Shown here: piece after piece, positions 15,576 through 22,185 of the stretch
Position numbering within the stretch: the stretch's first letter is position 1
Layout of the letters: every line of letters starts with the position of its first letter
Origin: DATIJP01 sp964569185
GTDB taxonomy: Bacteria > Chlamydiota > Chlamydiia > Chlamydiales > Rhabdochlamydiaceae
NCBI GenBank assembly: GCA_964569185.1
Contig: CAZMTP010000026.1
Span: forward strand, 1-22,185
DNA length: 22,185 bases
Direction of reading: 5' to 3'
The notes under the pieces: model-generated
Databases searched by the model: none
Told to the model about the DNA's origin: nothing
What the model saw: the letters and a program-made list of their open reading frames with translations, nothing else
Position numbers and translations under genes: made by a program

Positions 15576-15973
15576 TTTTTATCCTTCAAATACCGGCTAA
15601 TTTCTTCCTTCCAATAGTCTAGAATGTTGGCAAAATCCTCTACTGCCTCACGAAAGTGTCGGTAATTCATGTCATAAGGCAAATCTAAGGAGAGTGTCAA
15701 GAAGTTCTCATCCTTATCCAGGCCAATGACCCCTCCCAAAGTCCCTTGCCCTAAAAAATTAGCCTTCATCAGGTAGATGAGTAGACTTTCATGCTTTCCC
15801 TTAGGATAGGGGCAGATAGGGGCAAAGAAGTAGACCCCAGGGGAAAGCTCTTTAATCGAAATCTGATTCTTAGCGTTTAAAGGGAAATGGTAAAAAGGCC
15901 CCTCTTTAGAGGGGGGAGACCCTAATTTAAGTTCTTTGGCTAGTTGCTGAAGATGGCTTTCTAACACAGTCAT
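15572..15973 (-). CDS. Scc4-like type III secretion chaperone (CT663 homologue)
   Basis: 133 aa with the class I chaperone alternation: helix (LESHLQQLAKEL), beta strands (GPFYHFPLNAKNQISIKEL, GVYFFAPI), helix LIYLMKANFLGQG, strands (GVIGLDKDENFLTLSLDLP), and a C-terminal helix (AVEDFANILDYWKEEISRYL). It sits directly before sctD as CT663 (Scc4) does in C. trachomatis, where Scc4 pairs with Scc1 to chaperone CopN and also binds RNA polymerase (sigma66 region 4 and beta flap) to modulate transcription. The second role here is inference from homology. Shine-Dalgarno GAGAGGAA precedes the ATG. First gene of the long minus-strand T3SS operon. Confidence 0.78.
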   Translation of the reverse strand: MTVLESHLQQLAKELKLGSPPSKEGPFYHFPLNAKNQISIKELSPGVYFFAPICPYPKGKHESLLIYLMKANFLGQGTLGGVIGLDKDENFLTLSLDLPYDMNYRHFREAVEDFANILDYWKEEISRYLKDKK

Positions 15974-16111
15974 AGGATTCCTCTCGGCTAGCAGAGATTA
16001 ATATCTCCCAAGAAAATAAAAAGCAATCATTTCTTTCAACATCCTTATAATCAATGACTTATAACTTACTGACACTCTTTAACTTATACTTAATAATCTA
16101 TTTAAAAAATC

Positions 16112-16140
16112 TTTACAATTAATATATAATATTTTAATAT
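16112..16140 (+). promoter_or_regulatory. Candidate promoter for the 16174 gene
   Basis: TTTACA (16112-16117), a 17-bp spacer and TAATAT (16135-16140). A perfect TATAAT also occurs at 16125-16130 but without a good -35. The whole divergent spacer (15974-16173) is very AT-rich, so chance matches are likely. Confidence 0.35.
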
Positions 16141-16173
16141 AAGAATAAGGACCATTATCGGGAGATTAAAACA

Positions 16174-16449
16174 ATGTCAGCAAATAGTTCAGCTATTAAT
16201 TCTAATGCCACTAGCAGCCTTTTACCACAAGAGCTACAAGGGCCATCTAATGACCTCCAAGACAGCTTGCAAGACGCTCTTTTATTACAGATAGAAGATG
16301 CTTTGGAGACTCTATTGGAAACAAACGGATTGACGGACGACCAACAAACGCAGCTCGCCACAGTAGATACAACGCAGGCCAATCTGTCAGACAATACACA
16401 GTTTGATATGACAAGCCAGCAGCTTGAAACAAACTCTGTTTCAGCTTAA
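16174..16449 (+). CDS. Small acidic Ser/Thr/Gln-rich protein, unknown
   Basis: 91 aa. Ribosome site GGGAGATT is 9 bases upstream of the ATG. The N-terminal about 18 residues are Ser/Asn/Ala-rich without a hydrophobic core, the composition typical of T3-secreted proteins. The middle is an acidic amphipathic helix (DSLQDALLLQIEDALETLLE, residues 30-49). The rest is polar with many Thr/Gln/Asp. No Cys, Trp or membrane segment. First gene of the plus-strand cluster, 10 bases before the next. Not recognised; a small secreted protein or a chaperone-like factor are possibilities. Confidence 0.62.
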   Translation: MSANSSAINSNATSSLLPQELQGPSNDLQDSLQDALLLQIEDALETLLETNGLTDDQQTQLATVDTTQANLSDNTQFDMTSQQLETNSVSA

Positions 16450-16459
16450 ATAACAAATT

Positions 16460-16897
16460 ATGGAAGAAAGTATGGAAGAGCAATATCATAAACTATTAGA
16501 CCTCATAAAAAAAGCTAATGGAGACAAATCCTTTAAATTAGAGGATTTATTAAAAGAGGTAATCATTTTCTTTGATAATATTAGAGGTACTTATGTAAGC
16601 GCTCCTAAAGAAGAAAAGCAAGAGCTTATGAAAATGATGAACCAGCTCTATACCCATCTACAAACGATCTCTAAACAAGTAAGCGAAAAATCAGGAATGA
16701 CTGAAGCTGATTTAAAAGCGTATACAGAAGATTCTAGCAACTTTTCAGAAGAGCAATGGAGATTTTTGCAGCAGTCTAAAGAAAAGCTTCAAACATCTGT
16801 TAAACAATTCAGCGCATCTTTAAGAGAGCGGCCAGGTGTGCCCCAAGTCCCTAAGCGTAAACGCACTCCGAAAATCAAAAAAAGAGACTGGGCTTAA
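16460..16897 (+). CDS. Helical protein with strongly basic C-terminal tail, unknown
   Basis: 145 aa from the ATG at 16460. The in-frame ATG at 16472 (141 aa) has the better ribosome site, since GGAAG at 16462-16466 lies 5 bases before it, and may be the true start. Residues 5-120 are helical, amphipathic and charged, with no signal peptide. The last 22 residues are Pro/Lys/Arg-rich (VPKRKRTPKIKKR at 130-142), unlike the rest. Gene order before the translocators loosely recalls C. trachomatis CT577 in front of copB/copD, but I cannot confirm homology by reading. Followed by a 130-bp promoter region, so it is probably not in the same transcript start as the translocator operon. Confidence 0.62.
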   Translation: MEESMEEQYHKLLDLIKKANGDKSFKLEDLLKEVIIFFDNIRGTYVSAPKEEKQELMKMMNQLYTHLQTISKQVSEKSGMTEADLKAYTEDSSNFSEEQWRFLQQSKEKLQTSVKQFSASLRERPGVPQVPKRKRTPKIKKRDWA

Positions 16898-16930
16898 TCC
16901 ATAACACCCTGACAATCAAAGTTTTATGAT

Positions 16931-16974
16931 TATTAAGAAACTATTAAGAAAATATTGACTATATAATAAGAAAC
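16931..16974 (+). repeat. Four phased 11-bp units upstream of and within the translocator promoter
   Basis: Consecutive 11-mers: TATTAAGAAAC (16931-16941), TATTAAGAAAA (16942-16952), TATTGACTATA (16953-16963), TAATAAGAAAC (16964-16974). Units 1 and 2 differ only in the last base, and unit 4 differs from unit 1 at one base. Unit 3 is diverged and contains the -35 hexamer. The 11-bp period places every unit on nearly the same face of the helix. Confidence 0.7.
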
Positions 16975-16982
16975 GTTATAAA
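16955..16982 (+). promoter_or_regulatory. Promoter of the translocator operon
   Basis: TTGACT (16955-16960), a 16-bp spacer and TATAAA (16977-16982), about 45 bases before the ATG at 17028. It is a good sigma70/sigma66-type match, and the only gap of this size in front of the 17028-21550 genes. Confidence 0.6.
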
Positions 16983-17027
16983 ATTAATTTAGACAAATTA
17001 TAAACATATTAAAAAGAGCATAAAAAA

Positions 17028-18596
17028 ATGGCTAACAATCAATTACAAGATATTCCTCCAACAAATGCGTTCCAAGTAGATTATGACCAATTAATGGCAT
17101 TGGAGAACATGACTTTAGAAGCTAAAAAAGAACTTTTAGAGGACATTCTAAAAAGTTATACCATGGGCAACTCTATGCAAGCTGCCGTCATGATGATGGA
17201 TGCTGCAGGTGAGGTCCAAGGGGATACAGCTGCGCAATTTGGTGCTATCAACGAAATCGACTCTGACTTAGGTAACGTCAACGCTGACGGCCAGAACATG
17301 ATGAGTGCGATCACTTCCTACTTAGAAGGTCTAATCCCTTCTGGTGGTGGTGGTACAAATGCACCTGCTTATGCAGCCCTCCAAGCGATCCAAAAGGATT
17401 TGGGCTCAACGCCTCCGAACTATTCTGATATTCAGACGCAGATTACGACGCTTCAGAATTATGTACAAAATGACTCTAATATGCCGCCTACCATTCAGAC
17501 TGACATTTTAAACGACTTAAATGTGATGCAGCAAAATGCTAACCCTTCTGGCAATATGGCTGCATTTGGTGGTGCAATGTGCTCTGTTCTTGGGCTATTA
17601 AACTATCAAGCAAACCCAGAACTTCAGCAGATTATTGCACTTGTTGCGGCGTTACAACCACTGCTGCAGGCTCCTCCTAATAATCCGCCTTCGCAACAGC
17701 TAATGGACAATTTAAACACAGCGATTAACAATCTTCAGGCACCCGATTTGGCTCAATTAAAAGCCACTCTTACTGGTGATTATAATCAATTAGAATCCTG
17801 TTACAGCAATTGGAACCCAGTGGGTTTCAACGTTGTGCTAAAGGAAATGCAAAACTCTATATCCCAGCAACCAACATACGCACAATGGAATCTTCAACAG
17901 AGCTCACAATGGCAAGCTTTAACACAGGATCTTTATACGGGTAATTGGAAACAACTATCTAAAGATGCTGCCACACTTGTCAACTCAATTAATCAGAATG
18001 CTTTTGGTACTTTGAATGCTCAGTTGAAAACGCAGCTGCTTGGTGACCTTGCTACGATTCAAATGAACTGTAGTACAAACCCACCTAATACCAATTTGAT
18101 AGATGCTGCAATGGCCGATATGTACTACAACCTTGATAATGGTAGCGGCACTAATCCTTCAGCTCCTGTACAGCCAGATTATTCGCAGATAATACCGAAA
18201 ATGCAAGAGTTTATTGACGACTTAACTGAAATGGCAGCATTTATTAATGCGCACCAAGATCGTTTTGCAGGCGGCAGTGGAACTACAATATTAAATGAAA
18301 TTCAGACTATACAAGGTGTGTTTGGAGCTTCATGGAACAATCCAACGGCGATGTGCCAGCAGGTAAATACTTGGTTGCAACAGGCAAATAGTGGAACCAC
18401 TCCGCAGCAGATTCAGACTTTGACGGCTGCTGCACAAAGTATCGATAGATCGACAAGTGCTCTGTCCTCTTCTTCTAGAATCTCGCTTGATTATAAAACA
18501 AACCAGTACAAGCAGATTATTGGAGATGAAGAAAGCTCGATCCAAACATTGTTACAAGGAATAATCGGGTTTATACATAACCAGAAAAACAGTTAA
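17028..18596 (+). CDS. Large Asn/Gln-rich secreted-type protein, unknown
   Basis: 522 aa, rich in Asn, Gln, Thr and Ala, with few charged residues in the middle and no signal peptide. The N-terminus (residues 28-100) has charged helices and a Met/Ala-rich patch (SMQAAVMMMDAAGEVQGD, 49-66). A Gly run (SGGGG, about 105-109) follows. The middle consists of helices separated by Pro/Asn turns with a similar look (LQ..I..L / PPN..), possibly degenerate repeats. The C-terminus (470-522) is a Ser-rich helix (SIDRSTSALSSSSRISLDYK) and an amphipathic helix to the end. First gene of an operon with the T3SS translocators, 30 bases before the next. It may be a translocon-associated secreted structural protein or effector. 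No homologue recognised. Confidence 0.75.
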   Translation: MANNQLQDIPPTNAFQVDYDQLMALENMTLEAKKELLEDILKSYTMGNSMQAAVMMMDAAGEVQGDTAAQFGAINEIDSDLGNVNADGQNMMSAITSYLEGLIPSGGGGTNAPAYAALQAIQKDLGSTPPNYSDIQTQITTLQNYVQNDSNMPPTIQTDILNDLNVMQQNANPSGNMAAFGGAMCSVLGLLNYQANPELQQIIALVAALQPLLQAPPNNPPSQQLMDNLNTAINNLQAPDLAQLKATLTGDYNQLESCYSNWNPVGFNVVLKEMQNSISQQPTYAQWNLQQSSQWQALTQDLYTGNWKQLSKDAATLVNSINQNAFGTLNAQLKTQLLGDLATIQMNCSTNPPNTNLIDAAMADMYYNLDNGSGTNPSAPVQPDYSQIIPKMQEFIDDLTEMAAFINAHQDRFAGGSGTTILNEIQTIQGVFGASWNNPTAMCQQVNTWLQQANSGTTPQQIQTLTAAAQSIDRSTSALSSSSRISLDYKTNQYKQIIGDEESSIQTLLQGIIGFIHNQKNS

Positions 18597-18626
18597 TTAA
18601 ATAATAAACAAAAAAAGGAAAATAAT

Positions 18627-19187
18627 ATGTCAACAGCAGTAAGTAATAATACTCAAATAGATCCTAGCTCAGTGAGCGGGAATCAACTGGCAGGCCAAGC
18701 AGCCACCGCTGTTTTAGCTTCGTTTCTCTTCATTCTTTTTGAAGCCCTTAAAAAGGAAGATGAATCGGCTGGTAACCGCGAGATTGCAAACGGCCAAGCC
18801 GAGCAGTCGATGGGTGTAGGCGTTGAAGAGCTTGTTTATAATGCTCAGACGGTCAATCCGACAACTGTCACAATGAACTGCGGCGATGCTGGAGTGATTA
18901 CAGGCACAGGGCATGGTACTTTAGGTGCCGATGCTAACCTCGTACAAAACGTGATTGCAGCTGGTAAAAATGCGCAGTCATTTATTACTGCGGCTTCTAC
19001 ACAATATCAAACTGACACGCAAAATGCGACCCAAAACGAAAACCAGGCTGACGGAGTGACGCAAACATTCCCAACAGCGATGAGCGCGGACAGTGATGAT
19101 GATAAAGCAACACTCTCTGTAGAACCAGATATTATGGGAATTATGCAGCAGGTAACTTCTGCAATTAGCCAGGCTAACCCTTATTAA
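18627..19187 (+). CDS. Secreted-type protein with EspA/SseB-like N-terminal pattern, candidate filament/tip protein
   Basis: 186 aa. Residues 27-41 are a hydrophobic helix (VLASFLFILFEALKKEDE) running into a polar helix (NREIANGQAEQSM). The same hydrophobic-then-polar layout occurs in SseB (about 196 aa) and EspA (about 192 aa), and in SctB of this operon. The middle is Gly/Thr/Val-rich (66-100). Residues about 105-150 are a Gln/Thr/Asn-rich helix, and the end (EPDIMGIMQQVTSAISQANPY) a short amphipathic helix. Ribosome site AAAGGAAA. The gene order (this, SctE, SctB) equals that of LEE4 (espA, espD, espB) and SPI-2 (sseB, sseC, sseD). Homology is an inference from pattern, size and order, not shown by alignment. 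Confidence 0.6.
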   Translation: MSTAVSNNTQIDPSSVSGNQLAGQAATAVLASFLFILFEALKKEDESAGNREIANGQAEQSMGVGVEELVYNAQTVNPTTVTMNCGDAGVITGTGHGTLGADANLVQNVIAAGKNAQSFITAASTQYQTDTQNATQNENQADGVTQTFPTAMSADSDDDKATLSVEPDIMGIMQQVTSAISQANPY

Positions 19188-19207
19188 AATTAAAAAAGGT
19201 AAAAAAT

Positions 19208-20473
19208 ATGTCTCAAAATATGAATATTACCCCAAATGGAACACTGGCGTCACAAGCCACTGTTCCATCGGTTAAATCTGCGGCAAAAGGGTCTTCTTCG
19301 GATACTCTAAGCTTAGCTGCTGTTTTGGCGCAAGCGGCCTATTTTCTCTCTGAGATCGAGGCCGATATTGCAGGTAAATATAATTTAAACAAAACGCAAT
19401 CTGATGATCTGGTCGTTCAAAGCGAACAAACCCTTTCTAAGCAGAGATTGAATGATGCAATCAGTCAAGCCAAAAAAATACAAGCGGAACAAGATGCGAT
19501 CAATAGAATGAATCCTATCGAGAAGGCCTTTTCTGTTATTGCCTCAGTTCTTGTTGCGGCCTTTGCACTTCTTGCAGGGCAGCCTGAAGTGGCAGCTCTG
19601 ATGATCGTCATGACAGTCATGAACGAATCAGGTGCGACTAATGCAATCATCGGCAATAACCTTGGAGCTACTCTTGGAATGCTAGCCGTTGTCACTGTCC
19701 TTTCATTTGGTGTTGGTACTATGGCTACAACTGGAGAAGCTGCAGAAGTAGCTGCTCAAGCTGGAGCGAGAGTAGGCCAAGAAGCTGCAGAAGAAGCGGG
19801 CGAAGAAGCTGCTGAAATTGCTGCTGAAAATGGCGCGGAACAAGGACCACAAGCGGCTAAATCATTTTTATCAAAAGTGCTTGATGCAATAATGCCAAGA
19901 TTAAGCGTTGCACTTACTATACAGAACGACATCCAAATGTTGTTATCGACTCAAGCAATCCAAAATATTGCAAAAGCGGCGAACTTAAGCCAAGAAGACC
20001 TAGCTATTTTAACAGGCATTTTAATGGCAATTGCAATTTTGTCATCTGTAGCTGCTGGTAAAGCTCTTGCGAGCGGTGCAGGCGAAGTAGAAGCAGTTGG
20101 TCAAGGCGCAGCTGGAAAATTAAAAGCTGCTTTAAAAACGTTTATTAGCAAGCTAAATTTAAACAATCCTAAGGTGCTCTTTGGTATGCGCGCATTGCAG
20201 AACGCATTCAATGCGGGAACTAGCGGCATGCAGATTGCTCAAGGAACCATTGAGCTTAATCAAGCTAATTTAACTAAGGCTATGGCGGACGACTATGCCA
20301 TCATCGATTTAGTCCAAACGCTTATGGCTGTAGCAAATAATGGGATCGCAAATTCTGAGCAACAGGTTAACACGTTATTAAAAGGACACCAAGACGGAAC
20401 GGGAATGATCTCGAGCTGGTTGGATGGTCAAAGGCAATTTACACAAGTATTAGCAAGTAATTCGCCGGTTTAA
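19208..20473 (+). CDS. sctE: T3SS hydrophobic translocator SctE (YopB/SseC/CopB-like)
   Basis: 421 aa. Major pore-forming translocator. An N-terminal coiled-coil-prone region (60-105) is followed by hydrophobic segments at about 107-124 and 128-137 (FSVIASVLVAAFALLAG), 153-172 (GATLGMLAVVTVLSFGVG) and 265-287 (LAILTGILMAIAILSSVAAG). Between them lies an Ala/Glu-rich stretch (about 179-217). The polar C-terminus ends in a helix with QRQFTQVL. No signal peptide, consistent with T3 secretion. Ribosome site AAAAGGT. Upstream partner of SctB 30 bases later, as in other translocon operons. In Chlamydiaceae copB lies in other loci. Confidence 0.82.
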   Translation: MSQNMNITPNGTLASQATVPSVKSAAKGSSSDTLSLAAVLAQAAYFLSEIEADIAGKYNLNKTQSDDLVVQSEQTLSKQRLNDAISQAKKIQAEQDAINRMNPIEKAFSVIASVLVAAFALLAGQPEVAALMIVMTVMNESGATNAIIGNNLGATLGMLAVVTVLSFGVGTMATTGEAAEVAAQAGARVGQEAAEEAGEEAAEIAAENGAEQGPQAAKSFLSKVLDAIMPRLSVALTIQNDIQMLLSTQAIQNIAKAANLSQEDLAILTGILMAIAILSSVAAGKALASGAGEVEAVGQGAAGKLKAALKTFISKLNLNNPKVLFGMRALQNAFNAGTSGMQIAQGTIELNQANLTKAMADDYAIIDLVQTLMAVANNGIANSEQQVNTLLKGHQDGTGMISSWLDGQRQFTQVLASNSPV

Positions 20474-20503
20474 AAATTTATAATAAAAATAAGGAGATAA
20501 AAA

Positions 20504-21550
20504 ATGTCAGCACATGTTCAAAATAACTCAGGACCGGTAAACCAAGCAGATACCGGCAATCCTTTTTCGCAGATCACAATGTCAAGGACAGCGATTGCAC
20601 TCATTCCTCTTTTAGAGAACTTTGCGCTGCTTTTGCTGTTGTTGGCCCTGCAAACAGAGCAGGCAATGGACTCAAGCAAACTTGCAGGTCAGACTGCAAA
20701 TGCAAAGGCCAAAGCAATGCAACAAAAAGGTCATGATCAGGCCATGGGGCAGATATGGCAAGCCGCGACTACAATCTTCGGCGCAGGACTTAGTATTGCA
20801 GCCTTTGCCGTCCCAAATCCAGGTGAAAATACAAATGATGATGAGATCACATCTTTAAGCAACCAGAGATCACAGCTTGAAGAGTTGAAGAATGAAATTA
20901 ATACACGTTCGGGCATTCAAGGCGGTGGTATAGCTGATAATAATCAAAATCGGCCCCAAATTAATGAAGATTGGATCACAGAATTGAAAGGCGGTAAATT
21001 CCTTGTGGAAAATAAGGTTACAGAGACACGTTATCAGCCACTCCGTCTATTCGGCTCTAAGAAAGGGTTTGGATCACAAACAGTGGACAATCCTGAACAA
21101 AGAATGTTGTATCAATCTAGAGATCCTATTTTCGATGATCAAGAAGGACCACTTCCTGGCGTCAGTATTAAATCTGCGATGGAAGCAATCGAAGCTAGAA
21201 GTCCAGAAGATGCGGAAGAGATCAAAACGGCGCTAAATAAAGAGATTGATAAGAGAACAATGGATATTAACTCTAAAGCTCAAAAATTGAGTACATATAA
21301 TAGTTATAGACAGACATTCTCTGGTTTGGTCAGGGATGCAACAACTGGCACTGGAAATATCAAAGGTGCTGGCTACCAGCAAAAAGCTGGAACTGATGAT
21401 CTTGTCACGGAAGTTAACAGTGCTGTTAACTCGCAGATGAGCTCAGTGGTTGGAACCAATACCCAATCAGTTGATCGTCTTACAAGCGAAGCTCAATCAG
21501 TACTCCAAAATGCTCAGGCAATTTCGGGTTCTGCAACTGCTTCTCAGTAA
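20504..21550 (+). CDS. sctB: T3SS minor translocator SctB (YopD/CopD-like)
   Basis: 348 aa. Two hydrophobic segments: residues 30-49 (AIALIPLLENFALLLLLLAL) and 86-103 (QAATTIFGAGLSIAAFAV). The first is followed by a polar helix (QTEQAMDSSKLAGQTANAKA). The rest is polar and helical with a disordered, Gly/Asn-rich middle (about 104-200) and C-terminal coiled-coil-like helices (240-270, 310-345). Strong ribosome site AAGGAGAT. Last gene of the operon, closed by the hairpin at 21574-21604. It forms the translocation pore with SctE. The call is by hydrophobicity layout and position. Confidence 0.78.
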   Translation: MSAHVQNNSGPVNQADTGNPFSQITMSRTAIALIPLLENFALLLLLLALQTEQAMDSSKLAGQTANAKAKAMQQKGHDQAMGQIWQAATTIFGAGLSIAAFAVPNPGENTNDDEITSLSNQRSQLEELKNEINTRSGIQGGGIADNNQNRPQINEDWITELKGGKFLVENKVTETRYQPLRLFGSKKGFGSQTVDNPEQRMLYQSRDPIFDDQEGPLPGVSIKSAMEAIEARSPEDAEEIKTALNKEIDKRTMDINSKAQKLSTYNSYRQTFSGLVRDATTGTGNIKGAGYQQKAGTDDLVTEVNSAVNSQMSSVVGTNTQSVDRLTSEAQSVLQNAQAISGSATASQ

Positions 21551-21573
21551 GCGTAGCTTAGATCCAACAGTCC

Positions 21574-21604
21574 AAAAACCGCTGTTAATAGCAGCGGTTT
21601 TTTT
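21574..21604 (+). terminator. Rho-independent terminator of the translocator operon
   Basis: AAAAACCGCTG (21574-21584), 7-base loop TTAATAG, CAGCGGTTTTT (21592-21602), then further T residues: an 11-bp perfect stem with a T-run. It lies 24 bases after the sctB stop. Confidence 0.92.
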
Positions 21605-21648
21605 ATTTAACCCATTAACAATGAATTTATTAAGTAATTTAAAATAGA

Positions 21649-21677
21649 TTGTATTAAATTAAATTTTATATTATAAT
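21649..21677 (+). promoter_or_regulatory. Near-consensus promoter with leaderless geometry
   Basis: TTGTAT (21649-21654), 17-bp spacer, perfect TATAAT (21672-21677), then 8 bases (TTAACTAT) to the ATG at 21686-21688. Expected transcription start is at or one or two bases before the start codon. No Shine-Dalgarno. Confidence 0.6.
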
Positions 21678-21685
21678 TTAACTAT

Positions 21686-22185
21686 ATGAGTTACAATATA
21701 AATCTATTCGATAATTCTCAGTTACAACGGGATACGGCCGCTGGCTATCGCCAATCAGCCGCTCCGCTTTCTTCTTTGGACCAAAAAATTGAACACATTT
21801 TTGAGACTGTTATTGGACGAAGAGCGCTTAGAGCATCTGGAAATGAACGATTAGCTGAAAGACGATCCAAGTCTTTTACTCATACCTCTTCAAAAGGCGA
21901 GGAATATGCTTACCAGTATTCAGGTCCTCTAAGAGATCAAGCTGAGCAATTGATAGATTTGACTATCGATATGAAATATCTCATTGTTGAGCGTTATAAT
22001 ATTGATCTTGATCCTTCGAGGGTAAAAGATTTCCATGTCCATTTCGAAGACTATACTTGTACATTTACTGACCCTAACACGGGACGTAAAATTATCATTC
22101 CGTTGAAAGAAGAGCAACACCCGAGCGTACAAGAATTTCGAGATTTCTACTTTAAAATCGCACGTCCATTCTTTAGACATCGAAA
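21686..22185 (+). CDS. Unknown protein, 5' part, open at window end
   Basis: 166 codons are visible without a stop. The N-terminus (MSYNINLFDNSQLQRDTAAG) is polar, with no signal peptide, followed by Ser/Ala-rich and Arg-rich segments (GRRALRASGNERLAERRSK, 44-62). Residues 66-166 look like an alternating helix/strand globular domain (IDLTIDMKYLIVERYNIDLD, HVHFEDYTCTFTDP). No family recognised. Start is chosen as the ATG 8 bases after a TATAAT. The next in-frame ATG is about 95 codons later, so a short-leader alternative would need a TTG/GTG start. As an unlinked unit following the translocator terminator it is a candidate T3SS effector (inference). Confidence 0.7.
   Translation, partial: MSYNINLFDNSQLQRDTAAGYRQSAAPLSSLDQKIEHIFETVIGRRALRASGNERLAERRSKSFTHTSSKGEEYAYQYSGPLRDQAEQLIDLTIDMKYLIVERYNIDLDPSRVKDFHVHFEDYTCTFTDPNTGRKIIIPLKEEQHPSVQEFRDFYFKIARPFFRHR

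Noticed and set aside
16155..16394. 79-codon minus-strand ORF opposite the 16174 gene
   Set aside because: The plus-strand frame has a ribosome site and a secreted-protein composition; the minus frame is Ser/Cys/Leu-rich as expected for a mirror frame.
1..22185. tRNA, rRNA, CRISPR arrays, insertion sequences or phage genes
   Set aside because: No cloverleaf-like sequence, spaced identical repeats, transposase motif or integrase motif was seen on either strand by eye; small RNAs cannot be excluded.

Overview
The window looks like the chromosome of a member of the Chlamydiae outside the classical Chlamydiaceae, that is, a chlamydia-like or environmental lineage. The evidence is gene order. On the minus strand, 15973 down to 5833 reads Scc4-like chaperone, SctD with FHA domains, small needle chaperone (CdsE-like), needle protein, TPR chaperone (CdsG-like), CT668-like protein, SctN ATPase, SctO, SctP, SctQ and a Pkn5-like kinase. 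The secretin SctC follows at 1786. This is the order of the Chlamydia trachomatis CT663 to CT674 type III secretion (T3SS) locus, recalled from knowledge and not searched. The low-GC, AT-rich spacers fit as well.

Layout: (1) 1-1786, minus: N-terminal 595 codons of the secretin SctC, cut by the window edge, with at least four tandem copies of a module of about 79 residues. (2) About 1787-5832: an accessory block between sctC and the kinase gene, which are neighbours in Chlamydia. It holds a lipoprotein with a DUF3298-like domain, a frame-broken small ORF, a methyltransferase/2OG-Fe(II) oxygenase pair, and an oppositely oriented endonuclease/exonuclease/phosphatase-family gene. (3) 5833-15973, minus: the tightly packed T3SS operon, with overlaps at several junctions. 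Here sctP is present as two consecutive same-frame ORFs separated by one stop codon, and the kinase carries a C-terminal SpoIIE/PP2C-like domain that seems to have lost its metal ligands. (4) 16174-21550, plus: a divergent locus of secreted-type proteins. Two small unknown genes come first. A four-gene operon follows: a 522-aa Asn/Gln-rich protein, a 186-aa protein resembling EspA/SseB in size and N-terminal pattern, an SctE (YopB/SseC/CopB) translocator and an SctB (YopD/CopD) translocator. It ends in a strong hairpin terminator. (5) 21686 to the end, plus: the start of an unknown gene with a near-consensus promoter placed so that the mRNA would be leaderless.

How it fits together: SctC and SctD form the membrane rings, with FHA domains on the cytoplasmic face of SctD. 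SctN, SctO and SctQ form the ATPase/sorting platform, SctP sets needle length and substrate switching, and SctF with its two chaperones builds the needle. The plus-strand operon supplies the pore and perhaps a filament on the needle tip. The kinase may signal to the FHA domains. The Scc4-like protein in C. trachomatis is both a CopN co-chaperone and a regulator of RNA polymerase, so it could link secretion to transcription.

The most unusual items are the four-component translocon operon, an array of 11-bp repeats built into its promoter, the duplicated SctP, the tandem modules in SctC, the kinase/pseudophosphatase fusion, and two candidate leaderless promoters.
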